Source: Oceaniovalibus guishaninsula JLT2003
GTDB lineage: Bacteria > Pseudomonadota > Alphaproteobacteria > Rhodobacterales > Rhodobacteraceae
DNA length: 64,000 nt
Direction: 5' to 3'
Assembly: GCF_000299575.1 (NCBI RefSeq)
Contig: NZ_AMGO01000011.1
Coordinates: 1-64,000 of the forward strand
Shown here one piece after another: positions 40,910-49,947 of the stretch (the first letter of the stretch is position 1; each line of letters begins with the position of its first letter). The notes under the pieces were generated by a model. It ran no database searches. It saw nothing but the letters and a program-made list of their open reading frames with translations, and was not told where the DNA came from. Position numbers and translations under genes: made by a program.

Positions 40910-43291
40910 ATGCTGCTCAAGGACCGCGTCACCGCCGATATTGAAACCGCGCGCAATCTGGCGCTGACCTGCCAGAAGGCGCTGACATCGGCCGAGACGG
41001 CCTTCGATGCGCATCGCAGTATCGCCCGGATGATGGGGGGGCATCCGTCGGGCGAGGTCGCGACCTTCGGATTCTGGACACCGGAATTACTGGACCATCG
41101 CATCCCGGACGGGGACGTGTTTCTGGAGGTTCTCGCGCCCGAAGAGCCGTTGGACCTCACCCGTGCCCATTCCCGCGTCGTCTTCCAGCGGGCCTATCTT
41201 CCCGTCGCGCGGTTCGAAGCGCACACATTCGCGGCCGTCCGCGGCATGCGGGCGGGGACGCGCAAGCACGGCGGCGATTTCTATGCGCTGGTCTGGCGCG
41301 ACGCGCAGGACAAGTGGCACCGGATCCTCGATCCGCTGGCCGCGTCGCTGCCCTTCGGCGTGATGGCCCCGGCCGAGCTTTACGCGACGGACGACATGCT
41401 GGCGGCGCGCGGCGATGGCGATTACTTCCGCGCGCTGGCGCGGAACGGCACCCCTCACAAGTTTTCGGCCCCGACGAACATCCTGCAAATCCACGTGCCG
41501 ACCGCGACGGCAGGCGGCACGCTGGCCAGTCTGACCCGCCATTTCCAGCGCCTGGGCGACCGTGTTTCCGCCGGGCTGCCCCTCGATCCGTTCGACGAGA
41601 TCTATCTTGGCTACGATGCGGTTCAGCTTCTGCCGGTGGAGCCGACCACCGTTCACGAGGCCGGGCCGGAATTCTGGACCGAAGAACCCGATGCCGATGC
41701 CGATCGCGTAACCGTCAGCCTGACGCGTCCCGATACGACGAACTGGGGCTACGACATCGTCATCGCCGGCATGGCCACGGTCAATCCCGTCCTTCTGGAA
41801 AGCGGCCGGCCGGATGAACTGGTCGATCTGGCTGCTGTCCTGCATAATTTCCCGTCGCGGCCGAAAATGCTGATCCTCGATGTAGTGTTCGGTCACTCCG
41901 ACAATCAGGGACTGCGCGCGTTGAATCCGCACTTCTTCGCAGGGCCGAACATGTATGGCCAGAACCTCGATTACCGCAATCCAGCGGTGCGCGCGATCCT
42001 GCTGGAAATGCAGCGCCGCAAGGTCGATTTCGGCGCCGATGGCATCAGGGTCGATGGGGCGCAGGATTTCAAATGGTGGGATCCGTCCACCCAGACGATG
42101 GAGCATGACGACGAGTATCTGTCGGAAATGTCCGCGATGGTTCAGCACGCGGCCGGCGTCCCTTATCGCCCGTGGTTCGTCTTCGAGGACGGACGTCCGT
42201 GGCCGCAGGAGGATTGGGAGCTGAGTTCTACCTATCGTGCCGTGATCGCCAATCAGGGGGACGCGGACGTCTTTCAGTGGGGGCCGCTGACATTCGCGCA
42301 TAACACGCCGTTCATCTATGGCTATTGGCTGGGCAAGTGGTGGCGTATCCGCGAGATGCTGGAAGTCGGCGCGAACTGGATCAGCGGCACCGCGAACCAC
42401 GACACCCTGCGGCGCGGAACCCAGGTAAATCCCAAGCTGAACATCAATACGCGGCTTGGCGAAACGCGCATGGAGATCCTGGAGAAGGCCTATGACAATC
42501 CGGCGGTATCCCTGCTGACCTACGCGGCGCTTCCCGGTGTTCCAATGGATTTTCTGAACGCGACGGCGCGGGCGAACTGGGGGTTCATCCGCAATCAGGA
42601 CGACCGCTATGGCGTCAAGGTCGTCGCGGAGGAAGCGATCAGCCTGAAATGGCAGGTCGATGAATATGCATATTCCATTCCCGCAAATTTCCGCCGCCTG
42701 AAGGAACTGGGGTTCGAGACGCGTGCCGACCTTGCGCGGTTCCTGGAATTCCTGCCGGCGCTGGTCGAGGTGACGGAATACGACGTCGATCACATCGTTC
42801 GGCTGCTGAACGGGGTCGAACCGCCGCTGGCCGGCCCGGAAACATACACCGTCGCCGCGCTCAAGGGGATCGCGCGGGCCTGGATGGACGACATGCACGA
42901 ATATTGCAACGTGGCCTCGACCGTCTCGCAACTCGATCCCGGACAGACGCGGTTCATGCTGAATTTGCGAAATTTCCGGCGTCGGAACGGCTGGTTGAGG
43001 GACAACCTGAAGACCGATGACCATTTCGACTATCTTCGCCCGGTCGATGGAAAGACGATCTTCGTCTCGCACCGCCGCGGCCCGGATAGCGAGGTGTTTG
43101 CGATCACCCATATGGAAGGTGCCGAAACCGCGCCTTTCGATCCGCTGAAGCTGCCGATTGACGGGTTGCGGGGGGCAGGGTGGCAATGCGTGCTGCGGAC
43201 ACCCGGCCTGCCGCCGGATTATACGGCCGGTCCCATCGTGCTGCGCGACAGCACCGGCCTGATCTTTGAACGGCAAGGAGTAGCGGCATGA
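40910..43291 (+). CDS. GH13-like alpha-glycosidase/transglycosidase of unassigned function
   Basis: A 793-residue protein with an N-terminal beta-rich domain of about 270 residues and an alpha-amylase-type barrel. The GH13 conserved regions are all traceable: region I LDVVFGHSDN (D324, H329, with G in place of the usual N before H), region II ADGIRVDGAQ with nucleophile D382, region III WFVFEDGRP with acid/base E426, and region IV ANHDTLRR with D498. The barrel entrance NWGYDIVIAG is like that of glucan-acting GH13 enzymes. I cannot assign a subfamily; it is not a normal GlgB or GlgX by layout. It starts 18 nt after pgm (RBS GGAAAGGA) and overlaps the next gene by 4 nt. Confidence 0.8.
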   Translation: MLLKDRVTADIETARNLALTCQKALTSAETAFDAHRSIARMMGGHPSGEVATFGFWTPELLDHRIPDGDVFLEVLAPEEPLDLTRAHSRVVFQRAYLPVARFEAHTFAAVRGMRAGTRKHGGDFYALVWRDAQDKWHRILDPLAASLPFGVMAPAELYATDDMLAARGDGDYFRALARNGTPHKFSAPTNILQIHVPTATAGGTLASLTRHFQRLGDRVSAGLPLDPFDEIYLGYDAVQLLPVEPTTVHEAGPEFWTEEPDADADRVTVSLTRPDTTNWGYDIVIAGMATVNPVLLESGRPDELVDLAAVLHNFPSRPKMLILDVVFGHSDNQGLRALNPHFFAGPNMYGQNLDYRNPAVRAILLEMQRRKVDFGADGIRVDGAQDFKWWDPSTQTMEHDDEYLSEMSAMVQHAAGVPYRPWFVFEDGRPWPQEDWELSSTYRAVIANQGDADVFQWGPLTFAHNTPFIYGYWLGKWWRIREMLEVGANWISGTANHDTLRRGTQVNPKLNINTRLGETRMEILEKAYDNPAVSLLTYAALPGVPMDFLNATARANWGFIRNQDDRYGVKVVAEEAISLKWQVDEYAYSIPANFRRLKELGFETRADLARFLEFLPALVEVTEYDVDHIVRLLNGVEPPLAGPETYTVAALKGIARAWMDDMHEYCNVASTVSQLDPGQTRFMLNLRNFRRRNGWLRDNLKTDDHFDYLRPVDGKTIFVSHRRGPDSEVFAITHMEGAETAPFDPLKLPIDGLRGAGWQCVLRTPGLPPDYTAGPIVLRDSTGLIFERQGVAA

Positions 43292-44952
43292 AACGCATCG
43301 GTCCCGTCGAAAGGTTCGTGCCACTGTGTGCGGTGACGCTGCTGATGGCGCTGTCGTTATGGGGCGCGCTGACGGGGATCGGTTGGCTTTGGGCAGGCGT
43401 CGTCGTCTTCGGCGCTCTGACAGGGCTTGGGGTTTTCGACCTTTTGCAGGACCGGCATTCGATCCTGCGGAACTATCCGGTCATCGGTCATTTCCGGTTC
43501 ATGTTCGAAACCATCCGCCCCGAGATCCGGCAGTATTTGATCGAAAGCGATCAGGACGAGGAACCGTTCAGCCGCGAAGCGCGATCCATCGTCTATCAGC
43601 GCGCCAAGAACGAGGAATCGGCACGGCCTTTCGGCACCAAGCAGAACGTCTATGAAGGCGGTTATGCCTGGATGACCCATTCGATCGCGCCGACGCATCT
43701 GGATCGTCATGATTTCCAGGTGCGGATCGGCGGGCCGGATTGTCGTCAGCCCTATGATGCATCGCTATACAATATTTCGGCCATGTCCTTCGGATCGCTT
43801 TCGGCCAATGCGATATCGGCGCTGAACAGGGGGGCCGCGATGGGCGGCTTCTATCACGATACCGGCGAAGGAGGCATCAGCCGGTATCACAAATCGGGCG
43901 GCGGCGATCTGGTGTGGGAACTCGGGTCGGGGTATTTCGGAGCATGTTCGGAGCCTGGGACTTTTGATCCCGAGATCTTTGCCGAGAAGGCTGTGGATCC
44001 GCAGATCAAGATGATCGAGATCAAGCTGAGTCAAGGCGCCAAACCCGGTCACGGCGGAATGCTGCCAGCGGCGAAGATCACGCGCGAGATCGCCGAGGCG
44101 CGGGGCGTTCCGATGGGACAGGACTGCGTTTCGCCAGCGGGGCATTCGGCCTTCTCGACTCCGATCGAGCTTTGCCGCTTCATCGCGCAACTGCGCGAAT
44201 TGTCAGGCGGCAAGCCGGTGGGATTCAAGTTGTGCATCGGGCATCGGCGAGAATTCATGTGCATTGTCAAAGCAATGCTGGAAACGGGGATCGCTCCGGA
44301 CTTCATCGTTGTCGATGGCACCGAGGGCGGCACCGGCGCGGCACCGCTGGAATTCGCGAACCATGTCGGCATGCCGCTGACCGAAGGGCTGACATTTGTG
44401 AACAATACCTTGCGCGGTGCCGGGCTGCGCGACCGGATCCGCATCGGGGCTGCCGGCAAGCTGATCCACGCCTTCGATATCGCGCGTGCGCTGGCACTGG
44501 GGGCGGACTGGTGCAATTCGGCGCGGGGCTTCATGTTTTCGGTCGGATGCATCCAGGCGCAGGCATGCCATACCAATACCTGCCCTACGGGGGTGGCGAC
44601 GCAGGATCCGCTGCGCCAGCGCGCCTTGGTCGTTCCCGACAAGGCCGTGCGTGTCGCCAATTTCCACCGCAACACCATGCGTGCCCTGGCGGAAATGGCC
44701 GCCGCCGCCGGATTGGACGATCCGCGCTCGTTCATGCCGCATCACTTCATGCGCCGCGAAACGGACGGGGAAATGGTGTCGGGCAGCAAGGCTTGGGGCT
44801 ACCTGCCGGTGAATTTTCTGATCGACCGGCAGGATGTCGGGGACGGGTATCTTCAGCGATGGGATCGCGCCAGCGCACACACGTTTCAGCCGCCGGAACC
44901 CGCCGGCAAGATCGTCAAGAAAGGCGAGATGCGGCGGCAAGCGGCCGAGTGA
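43288..44952 (+). CDS. FMN-binding glutamate synthase family protein, membrane-anchored
   Basis: A 554-residue protein with two hydrophobic helices near 10-50 and then the FMN barrel of glutamate synthase (GltS_FMN). Barrel marks are SAMSFGSLSANAISALNRGA, GEGGISRYH, KPGHGGMLPAAKI, FIVVDGTEGGTGAAP and IGAAGKLIHAFDIA. The [3Fe-4S] ligands C-x5-C-x4-C appear in CIQAQACHTNTCPTG. There is no glutaminase domain and no glutamate dehydrogenase-like domain, so it is not a classical GltB. The true substrate of these stand-alone proteins is unknown. Its ATG overlaps the GH13-like stop (ATGA), so it is the last gene of the glucan operon by arrangement. It converges with glk. Confidence 0.85.
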   Translation: MKRIGPVERFVPLCAVTLLMALSLWGALTGIGWLWAGVVVFGALTGLGVFDLLQDRHSILRNYPVIGHFRFMFETIRPEIRQYLIESDQDEEPFSREARSIVYQRAKNEESARPFGTKQNVYEGGYAWMTHSIAPTHLDRHDFQVRIGGPDCRQPYDASLYNISAMSFGSLSANAISALNRGAAMGGFYHDTGEGGISRYHKSGGGDLVWELGSGYFGACSEPGTFDPEIFAEKAVDPQIKMIEIKLSQGAKPGHGGMLPAAKITREIAEARGVPMGQDCVSPAGHSAFSTPIELCRFIAQLRELSGGKPVGFKLCIGHRREFMCIVKAMLETGIAPDFIVVDGTEGGTGAAPLEFANHVGMPLTEGLTFVNNTLRGAGLRDRIRIGAAGKLIHAFDIARALALGADWCNSARGFMFSVGCIQAQACHTNTCPTGVATQDPLRQRALVVPDKAVRVANFHRNTMRALAEMAAAAGLDDPRSFMPHHFMRRETDGEMVSGSKAWGYLPVNFLIDRQDVGDGYLQRWDRASAHTFQPPEPAGKIVKKGEMRRQAAE

Positions 44953-44955
44953 CCG

Positions 44956-45927
44956 TCAGCCGGCACGCTGGCCCGTTCGCAAGCCGCGCAGATGCATGGC
45001 GCATCCTGTCAAGGCCGCATAATCGTCATCGACGGCCCAGACGGCGAACGCTTCCATGAACGTCGCAAAGCGTCCTTTCGCTCGCATCGCCGTTTCGAAA
45101 CCGAAACGATCGAGATAGGGCACCATGGCCCGCGCGACGCCCCCGATCAGATAAATTCCGCCATAGGGCAGATGCAGCAATGCCAGATCGCCGGTCACGC
45201 GCCCGAGGCCCTGAACGAAGATGCGGACCGCTTCCGCGGCCAGCGGGTCGCTGCCATCTTCCATCGCCGTCATGATCGCTGCGGCCTTCTTTTCCGCGCC
45301 CCCGCTGCGCCAGGCATAGATGCGTTCCAGTCCGGGACCGGACAGCACATCCTCGACCGCCGGAAAGCCCTGTTGCGCCTCGATATGGCGGGACAGCTCC
45401 CAATCCTCCTCAGTCAGGACCGGGAAACCGGCATGGCCTGCTTCGCAGGGGGGAACATAACGGCCGGTTTCCGTGCGAAAGACCGGAACGGCATTGAAGC
45501 CTGTGCCGACGCCGATGACCAGCTTGGCGTTATGGTCGCCCGCCCTGGGGCCGCGCACGAGCGGCAACAGGTTTTGGGGTGCGATATGATCCATCGCATG
45601 ACCCTGCGCTTGCAGATCGTTGAGGATCGCGACGGTTTCGGCACGCGTGGCGCGCGCCAATTGGTCACGGTCGAAGACCCAGCCGACATTGGTAAGCCGA
45701 CCGACCCCGTCCATGACCGGACCCGCCATCGCGATGCAGGCGCCGGCGCAATCGGGATTGCCCTGTTCGGCCATGAATTGGCCGATGACGTCCCCAAGAC
45801 CGGACGCGTCGGCATTGCGATAGCGCGTCACGGTATCCTGCTGGACAACACCGTCGAGCGCGAGCGCCGCGCGGGTATTGGTGCCGCCGACATCGGCGAC
45901 GACGGAATAAAGGTCGGGGGGCAGCAT
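44956..45927 (-). CDS. glk: glucokinase
   Basis: A 323-residue ROK-unrelated glucokinase (Glk type), giving glucose 6-phosphate from ATP and glucose. Marks are VADVGGTNTRAAL at 10-22 (phosphate loop), LTNVGWVFD-like sugar region, GVGTGFNAVPV, CEAGHAGFPV and IYLIGGVARAM. The start is the ATG complementary to 45925-45927 (MLPPDLYSVVADVGG), 4 nt after the beta-glucosidase stop. The pairing implies phosphorylation of glucose released from imported glucosides. Confidence 0.93.
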   Translation of the reverse strand: MLPPDLYSVVADVGGTNTRAALALDGVVQQDTVTRYRNADASGLGDVIGQFMAEQGNPDCAGACIAMAGPVMDGVGRLTNVGWVFDRDQLARATRAETVAILNDLQAQGHAMDHIAPQNLLPLVRGPRAGDHNAKLVIGVGTGFNAVPVFRTETGRYVPPCEAGHAGFPVLTEEDWELSRHIEAQQGFPAVEDVLSGPGLERIYAWRSGGAEKKAAAIMTAMEDGSDPLAAEAVRIFVQGLGRVTGDLALLHLPYGGIYLIGGVARAMVPYLDRFGFETAMRAKGRFATFMEAFAVWAVDDDYAALTGCAMHLRGLRTGQRAG

Positions 45928-45931
45928 CGGC

Positions 45932-47272
45932 CTAGCGCTGCAAGGCGCGGGCCAGCGCGTGATAGGATGCCTTTGGCGTGCGTTTGAACGTATCGAAATC
46001 GACATGGACGATGCCGAACCGTGGGTCGTAACCCAACGACCATTCGAAATTGTCGAGCAGGGACCACACGAAATATCCCTTGACCGGGATTCCTTCGTCG
46101 GCGGCCTGCTTCACCTTGGCCATGTGGGCGTTCAAGTAGTCGATGCGGCGGGCATCGTTGATGTCCCCGTCCTTGATCCGGTCTGGCGCGGCCATTCCGT
46201 TTTCCGTCACATAGAGGGGCAGACCGCGGGTATAGCCTTCGTGGATGCGCCGCAGGAAAGCATGCAGCCCTTCGGGAAAAATCTCCCAGCCGAGCTGCGT
46301 TTTCGGCAACGGCCCCGGCACTTCATGATGATGCGGCCAGGGGCCATCGTCGGGCGCGATCATCTTGCGGGTGTAGTAGTTGATCCCGAACCAGTCGAGC
46401 GGTGCGCCGATGGTGTCGAAGTCGTCCTGCCAACCCTTGGGCATATGGGGGCCGAGCCCTTCGAGAACGTCGGCTGGATAGGATTTGTTGAAAAGTCCCG
46501 ACAGGAAGAAGCGGTTGTAATACCCGTCATAAAGCGTTGCGGCCCTCGCGGCCTCTGCCGACCCGTCGGCGGGCGTCGCATATTCAAAGTTGCAGACGGC
46601 ACCGATGTTCGACATGCCCAGCCCGCGCATCGTCTCGACCGCGCGGCCATGCGCCAGAAGGACGTGGTGCATCGACCGGGCGGTGGCGCGGATGTCGCGC
46701 AGGCCCGGCGCGTGCTGGCCTGCGAAATGACTCAACCACGACACGCACCAAGGCTCGTTGATCGGGGCGGCGGACCACAGGCGATCGCCGATGCGGCCCA
46801 TGATGAGTTCGGTGTAATCGGCAAACCAGTCGGCGATGTCGCGATTGCGCCACCCGCCGAGATCGGCAAGAGGTTGCGGCAATTCCCAGTGATAGAGTGT
46901 GGCGGCCGGCTTGATCCCCCGTTCAAGCAGTCCGTCCACCAGCCGGTCATAGAAGTCGAGCCCCTCGGCATTTGGCGTGCCCCTGCCTTCGGGCAGAACC
47001 CGCGCCCATGATGTCGAAAAGCGGTAGACGTCGAAATTGGCGTCACGCAGCAGGTCCAGATCCTCGGGCCACCGGTTCAAATGGTCGCAGGCCCGGTCGC
47101 CGTTCTGCGCTCCGACGACGTTTCCCGGCGTTGCCGCGAAGCTGTCCCAATGGGTCTTGCCCGCACCGCCCTGGGCATGTCCTTCGATCTGATAGCTCGA
47201 CGTCGCAGCGCCGAAAACGAAGCCCTCGGGGAAGTCGACGCGGTTCAGAAACAGGTCTTTGCGGGGGGGCAT
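45932..47272 (-). CDS. beta-glucosidase, GH1
   Basis: A 446-residue GH1 enzyme, cytoplasmic, hydrolysing beta-glucosides. The acid/base is E173 in APINEPWC and the nucleophile E357 in YVTENGMA; the N-terminal FVFGAATSSYQIEG is typical. I chose the ATG complementary to 47270-47272, with GGAG 6 nt upstream; another ATG at 47278 sits directly at the GGAG and is less likely. It is first of a two-gene minus-strand unit with glk and diverges from the aglE transporter gene, which suggests the transporter imports a glucoside that this enzyme splits. Confidence 0.94.
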   Translation of the reverse strand: MPPRKDLFLNRVDFPEGFVFGAATSSYQIEGHAQGGAGKTHWDSFAATPGNVVGAQNGDRACDHLNRWPEDLDLLRDANFDVYRFSTSWARVLPEGRGTPNAEGLDFYDRLVDGLLERGIKPAATLYHWELPQPLADLGGWRNRDIADWFADYTELIMGRIGDRLWSAAPINEPWCVSWLSHFAGQHAPGLRDIRATARSMHHVLLAHGRAVETMRGLGMSNIGAVCNFEYATPADGSAEAARAATLYDGYYNRFFLSGLFNKSYPADVLEGLGPHMPKGWQDDFDTIGAPLDWFGINYYTRKMIAPDDGPWPHHHEVPGPLPKTQLGWEIFPEGLHAFLRRIHEGYTRGLPLYVTENGMAAPDRIKDGDINDARRIDYLNAHMAKVKQAADEGIPVKGYFVWSLLDNFEWSLGYDPRFGIVHVDFDTFKRTPKASYHALARALQR

Positions 47273-47519
47273 TGGCATCTCCGGCGGGCATGGTCAGGCC
47301 AAGCGTAGGCGCGCGGCCATCAGACCGCAAGCCGCTGCCAAATGCCGCATCGCAGCAAGAGGCTTGGCAGATTTGTCTGGGATGCCAGCGTGTTTGCAAG
47401 CGTTGTTGACTTCAAGGCGGGCATGGGAAACGCTCGACCCGGAAGATGGTGTGCGGGCCGGCCCGCGACACCGCAAATCGGAAGCGCCGGCACCGACCGG
47501 CGCGGAGGGAGGTTCGAGA
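47273..47519. promoter_or_regulatory. divergent control region between bgl and aglE
   Basis: The 247 bases hold no gene I can support. Inverted repeats seen are CTGCCAA (47335-47341) with TTGGCAG (47364-47370), and AGCGTT (47399-47404) with AACGCT (47429-47434). A possible -35 TTGACT (47406-47411) with AACGCT as a poor -10, 17 nt apart, points toward aglE, so the second pair would flank that promoter. In a region of this size, repeats of 6-7 bases can arise by chance. No regulator gene is adjacent. Confidence 0.4.
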
Positions 47520-48872
47520 ATGCAAAGAACGCTATACGCAAGTGTCGCCGCACTGGCGCTGGGAACGGGGTTTGCCGCCGCGCAGGACCTGATTTTCCCG
47601 GTCGGCGAGGGCGCCTTCAACTGGGACAGCTATCAGCAATTTTCCGACGCCACCGATCTGAGCGGCCAGACGTTGGACATTACCGGCCCCTGGACGGGCG
47701 AGGACAACGATCTTTTCACTTCGGTCATCGCCTATTTCGAGGAAGCGACCGGCGCGGAGGTCAATTATTCCGGGTCCGACAGTTTCGAGCAGGATATCGT
47801 CATCTCGACCCGGTCCAATTCGGCGCCGAACATCGCGGTTATTCCGCAGCCCGGACTGGTCGGCGATCTGGCATCCGAGGGATATCTGACGCCGCTCGCC
47901 CCCGAGACGACCGACTGGATCGTCGAGAATTATGCCGCGGGTCAATCCTGGGCCGATCTTGCCACGTTCGAGGGCCAGGATGGCCAGACGCAGCTTTACG
48001 CGTTTCCTTACAAGATCGACGTGAAATCGCTGGTCTGGTACGTGCCCGAACAGTTCGAGGAAGCCGGCTACGACGTCCCCGAGACACTGGAAGAACTCAA
48101 GCAGCTCAACGATCAGATCGTCGCGGATGGCGGAACACCGTGGTGCATCGGTTTGGGGTCCGGTGCCGCGACCGGCTGGCCCGCGACCGACTGGGTCGAG
48201 GACATGATGCTGCGGATCAATCCGCCAGAAATCTATGACCAGTGGGTGTCGAACGACATTCCGTTCGACGATCCGCAAGTCGTCGCCGCGATCGAGGAAT
48301 ACGGCCAGTTCGCCCGCAACGACAATTACGTGAGCGGGGGATCGTCCTCGGTCGCCAACACCGACTTCCGCGACGCGCCTGCGGGACTCTTCGAGTTTCC
48401 TCCGCAATGCTACATGCTGAAGCAGGCGACGTTCATCCCCACCTTCTTCCCCGAGGGAACGGAAGTCGGGACCGATGTGGATTTCTTCTATTTCCCCGCA
48501 TCGGCGGAAAAGGATCTGGGCAAGCCGGTGCTCGGGGCGGGGACGATGTTCACCATCACCAAGGACAGCGACGCGGCCCAGGCGTTCATCGAGTTCCTGA
48601 AGACCCCCATCGCGCATGAATTGTGGATGGCACAGTCGGGTTTTCTGACGCCCTACAAAGACGCCAACACGGACGTGTTTCCATCCGATTCGCAGCGGAA
48701 CATGAACGACATCCTGACCAGCGCGACGACGTTCCGCTTCGACGGATCCGACCTTATGCCAAGCGAGATCGGGGCCGGTGCGTTCTGGACGGGAATGGTC
48801 GATTACACGACCGGCGCTGATGCGCAAACGGTTGCAAGCCAGATCCAGTCCCGTTGGGAACAACTGAAATAG
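47520..48872 (+). CDS. aglE: sugar ABC transporter substrate-binding protein, AglE-like
   Basis: A 450-residue periplasmic binding protein. The signal peptide MQRTLYASVAALALGTGFAAAQ is cleaved near AAA-Q. The mature part has the two-lobe layout of carbohydrate-binding proteins, with W-T-G-E-D-N-D near the N-terminus and GTPWCIGLGSGAATGWPATDW and W-Y-V-P in the hinge region. ATG 47520 follows GGAGGGAGG. It heads aglEFGK. In Sinorhizobium the AglEFGK system takes up alpha-glucosides; here it diverges from a GH1 beta-glucosidase, so the substrate could be a beta-glucoside. Strong hairpins follow it. Confidence 0.88.
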   Translation: MQRTLYASVAALALGTGFAAAQDLIFPVGEGAFNWDSYQQFSDATDLSGQTLDITGPWTGEDNDLFTSVIAYFEEATGAEVNYSGSDSFEQDIVISTRSNSAPNIAVIPQPGLVGDLASEGYLTPLAPETTDWIVENYAAGQSWADLATFEGQDGQTQLYAFPYKIDVKSLVWYVPEQFEEAGYDVPETLEELKQLNDQIVADGGTPWCIGLGSGAATGWPATDWVEDMMLRINPPEIYDQWVSNDIPFDDPQVVAAIEEYGQFARNDNYVSGGSSSVANTDFRDAPAGLFEFPPQCYMLKQATFIPTFFPEGTEVGTDVDFFYFPASAEKDLGKPVLGAGTMFTITKDSDAAQAFIEFLKTPIAHELWMAQSGFLTPYKDANTDVFPSDSQRNMNDILTSATTFRFDGSDLMPSEIGAGAFWTGMVDYTTGADAQTVASQIQSRWEQLK

Positions 48873-48884
48873 CATTGGTGCAGA

Positions 48885-48915
48885 CCCTGCGCAGGATGTG
48901 ACGTTCTGCGCAGGG
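48885..48915 (+). terminator. 10-bp perfect hairpin between aglE and aglF
   Basis: CCCTGCGCAG (48885-48894) pairs exactly with CTGCGCAGGG (48906-48915) around an 11-base loop, 13 nt after the aglE stop. It is the strongest simple hairpin I found in the window. Such elements after binding-protein genes protect the upstream mRNA or stop part of the transcripts. Confidence 0.7.
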
Positions 48916-48925
48916 CGAACCGAAT

Positions 48926-48938
48926 GGCCCCAAGGGCC
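48926..48938 (+). terminator. second short hairpin before aglF
   Basis: GGCCC (48926-48930) and GGGCC (48934-48938) pair around CAA, extended by AACC (48918-48921) with GGTT (48939-48942) across a 4-base bulge and followed by TTCG. It lies 10 nt after the larger hairpin and could add to attenuation of aglF. Confidence 0.45.
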
Positions 48939-48965
48939 GGTTTCGTCAGTCTGAAAGGGTTCTAC

Positions 48966-49946
48966 ATGCCGGTGATCGTTCAGGGCCTGCTGACCATCGT
49001 GATCGGGGTCGGCGGCTGCATCGGCTATTTCTATCTGTCGAACCTGTTGCTCGACAAGGTCATCTTCCCTGCAAAGGGCGAGAACGCCGGAAGAAACATC
49101 AATCGCGCGAACCAAATTCGCCCGTGGCTGTTCCTGTTTCCCGCAATATTCGCGTTGGGGCTCTACCTCGTCTATCCGGTGGTCGGATCGTTCTGGCGGT
49201 CGCTTTATGGCCGCAGCCCGTCGGATTGGGTCGGCTTCGACAATTACGTCCAGCTTGCCGCCAGCAACGAATTCCAGCAGGCATTTTTCAACAATCTGCT
49301 TTGGGTGATCGTCGTGCCGGCCATGGCGACCTTCCTCGGTCTGCTGGTCGCGCAACTGACCGACAAGCTGAGCTGGGGGAACATCGCCAAGTCGCTGATC
49401 TTCATGCCGATGGCGATCAGCTTCGTCGGCGCCTCGCTGATCTGGAAGTTCGTTTATGCCAACGATGCCGATATCGGCCTTATAAACGCAATTCGGGCGT
49501 CCCTGGGCTTCGGCAACCCCATCGACGTGATGCAGATCCCATTCTGGAACAACTTTTTCCTGATGGTCATCCTGATCTGGATTCAGACCGGGTTCGCCAT
49601 GGTCATCCTGTCGGCGGCCTTGCGCGGAATCCCCGAGGAGACGATCGAGGCAGCGATCCTCGACGGGGCGAATCCCTGGCAGTTATTCTTTAGAATCAAG
49701 GTTCCGCAAATCATGGGCACGATCGTCGTTGTCTGGACGACGATCACCATTCTTGTGCTTAAGGTGTTCGACATCGTCTACACGATGACGGGCGGAAATT
49801 TCGGAACCGAGATCCTTCCAAGTTACATGATGGACTTCATGTTCCGCGACGATGGACGCGCCACGGCCGTCGCCTTCATCATCATGATCGTCGTGCTGCC
49901 GGTGATGATCTGGAACATCGTTCAGGCCCGTAAGGAGATGCGCTGA
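48966..49946 (+). CDS. aglF: sugar ABC transporter permease, AglF-like
   Basis: A 326-residue inner-membrane permease of the MalF-type with about eight hydrophobic segments. The EAA loop that contacts the ATPase is EAAILDGANPWQLFFRIKVP. The start is ATG 48966 (MPVIVQGLL) with GAAAGGG 7 nt upstream; an ATG at 48924 lies next to a hairpin and would add 14 non-hydrophobic residues. It is 94 nt after aglE and 1 nt before aglG. Confidence 0.9.
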   Translation: MPVIVQGLLTIVIGVGGCIGYFYLSNLLLDKVIFPAKGENAGRNINRANQIRPWLFLFPAIFALGLYLVYPVVGSFWRSLYGRSPSDWVGFDNYVQLAASNEFQQAFFNNLLWVIVVPAMATFLGLLVAQLTDKLSWGNIAKSLIFMPMAISFVGASLIWKFVYANDADIGLINAIRASLGFGNPIDVMQIPFWNNFFLMVILIWIQTGFAMVILSAALRGIPEETIEAAILDGANPWQLFFRIKVPQIMGTIVVVWTTITILVLKVFDIVYTMTGGNFGTEILPSYMMDFMFRDDGRATAVAFIIMIVVLPVMIWNIVQARKEMR

Positions 49947-49947
49947 G

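Noticed and set aside
47335-47370. CTGCCAA/TTGGCAG inverted repeat as a specific operator in the bgl-aglE gap
   Set aside because: A 7-bp repeat with a 22-nt spacer is expected about once by chance in a region of this size; it is listed only within the control region.
48924-48965. ATG at 48924 as the start of aglF
   Set aside because: It sits next to the second hairpin, lacks a ribosome site, and the residues before MPVIVQGLL are not membrane-like; GAAAGGG precedes ATG 48966.
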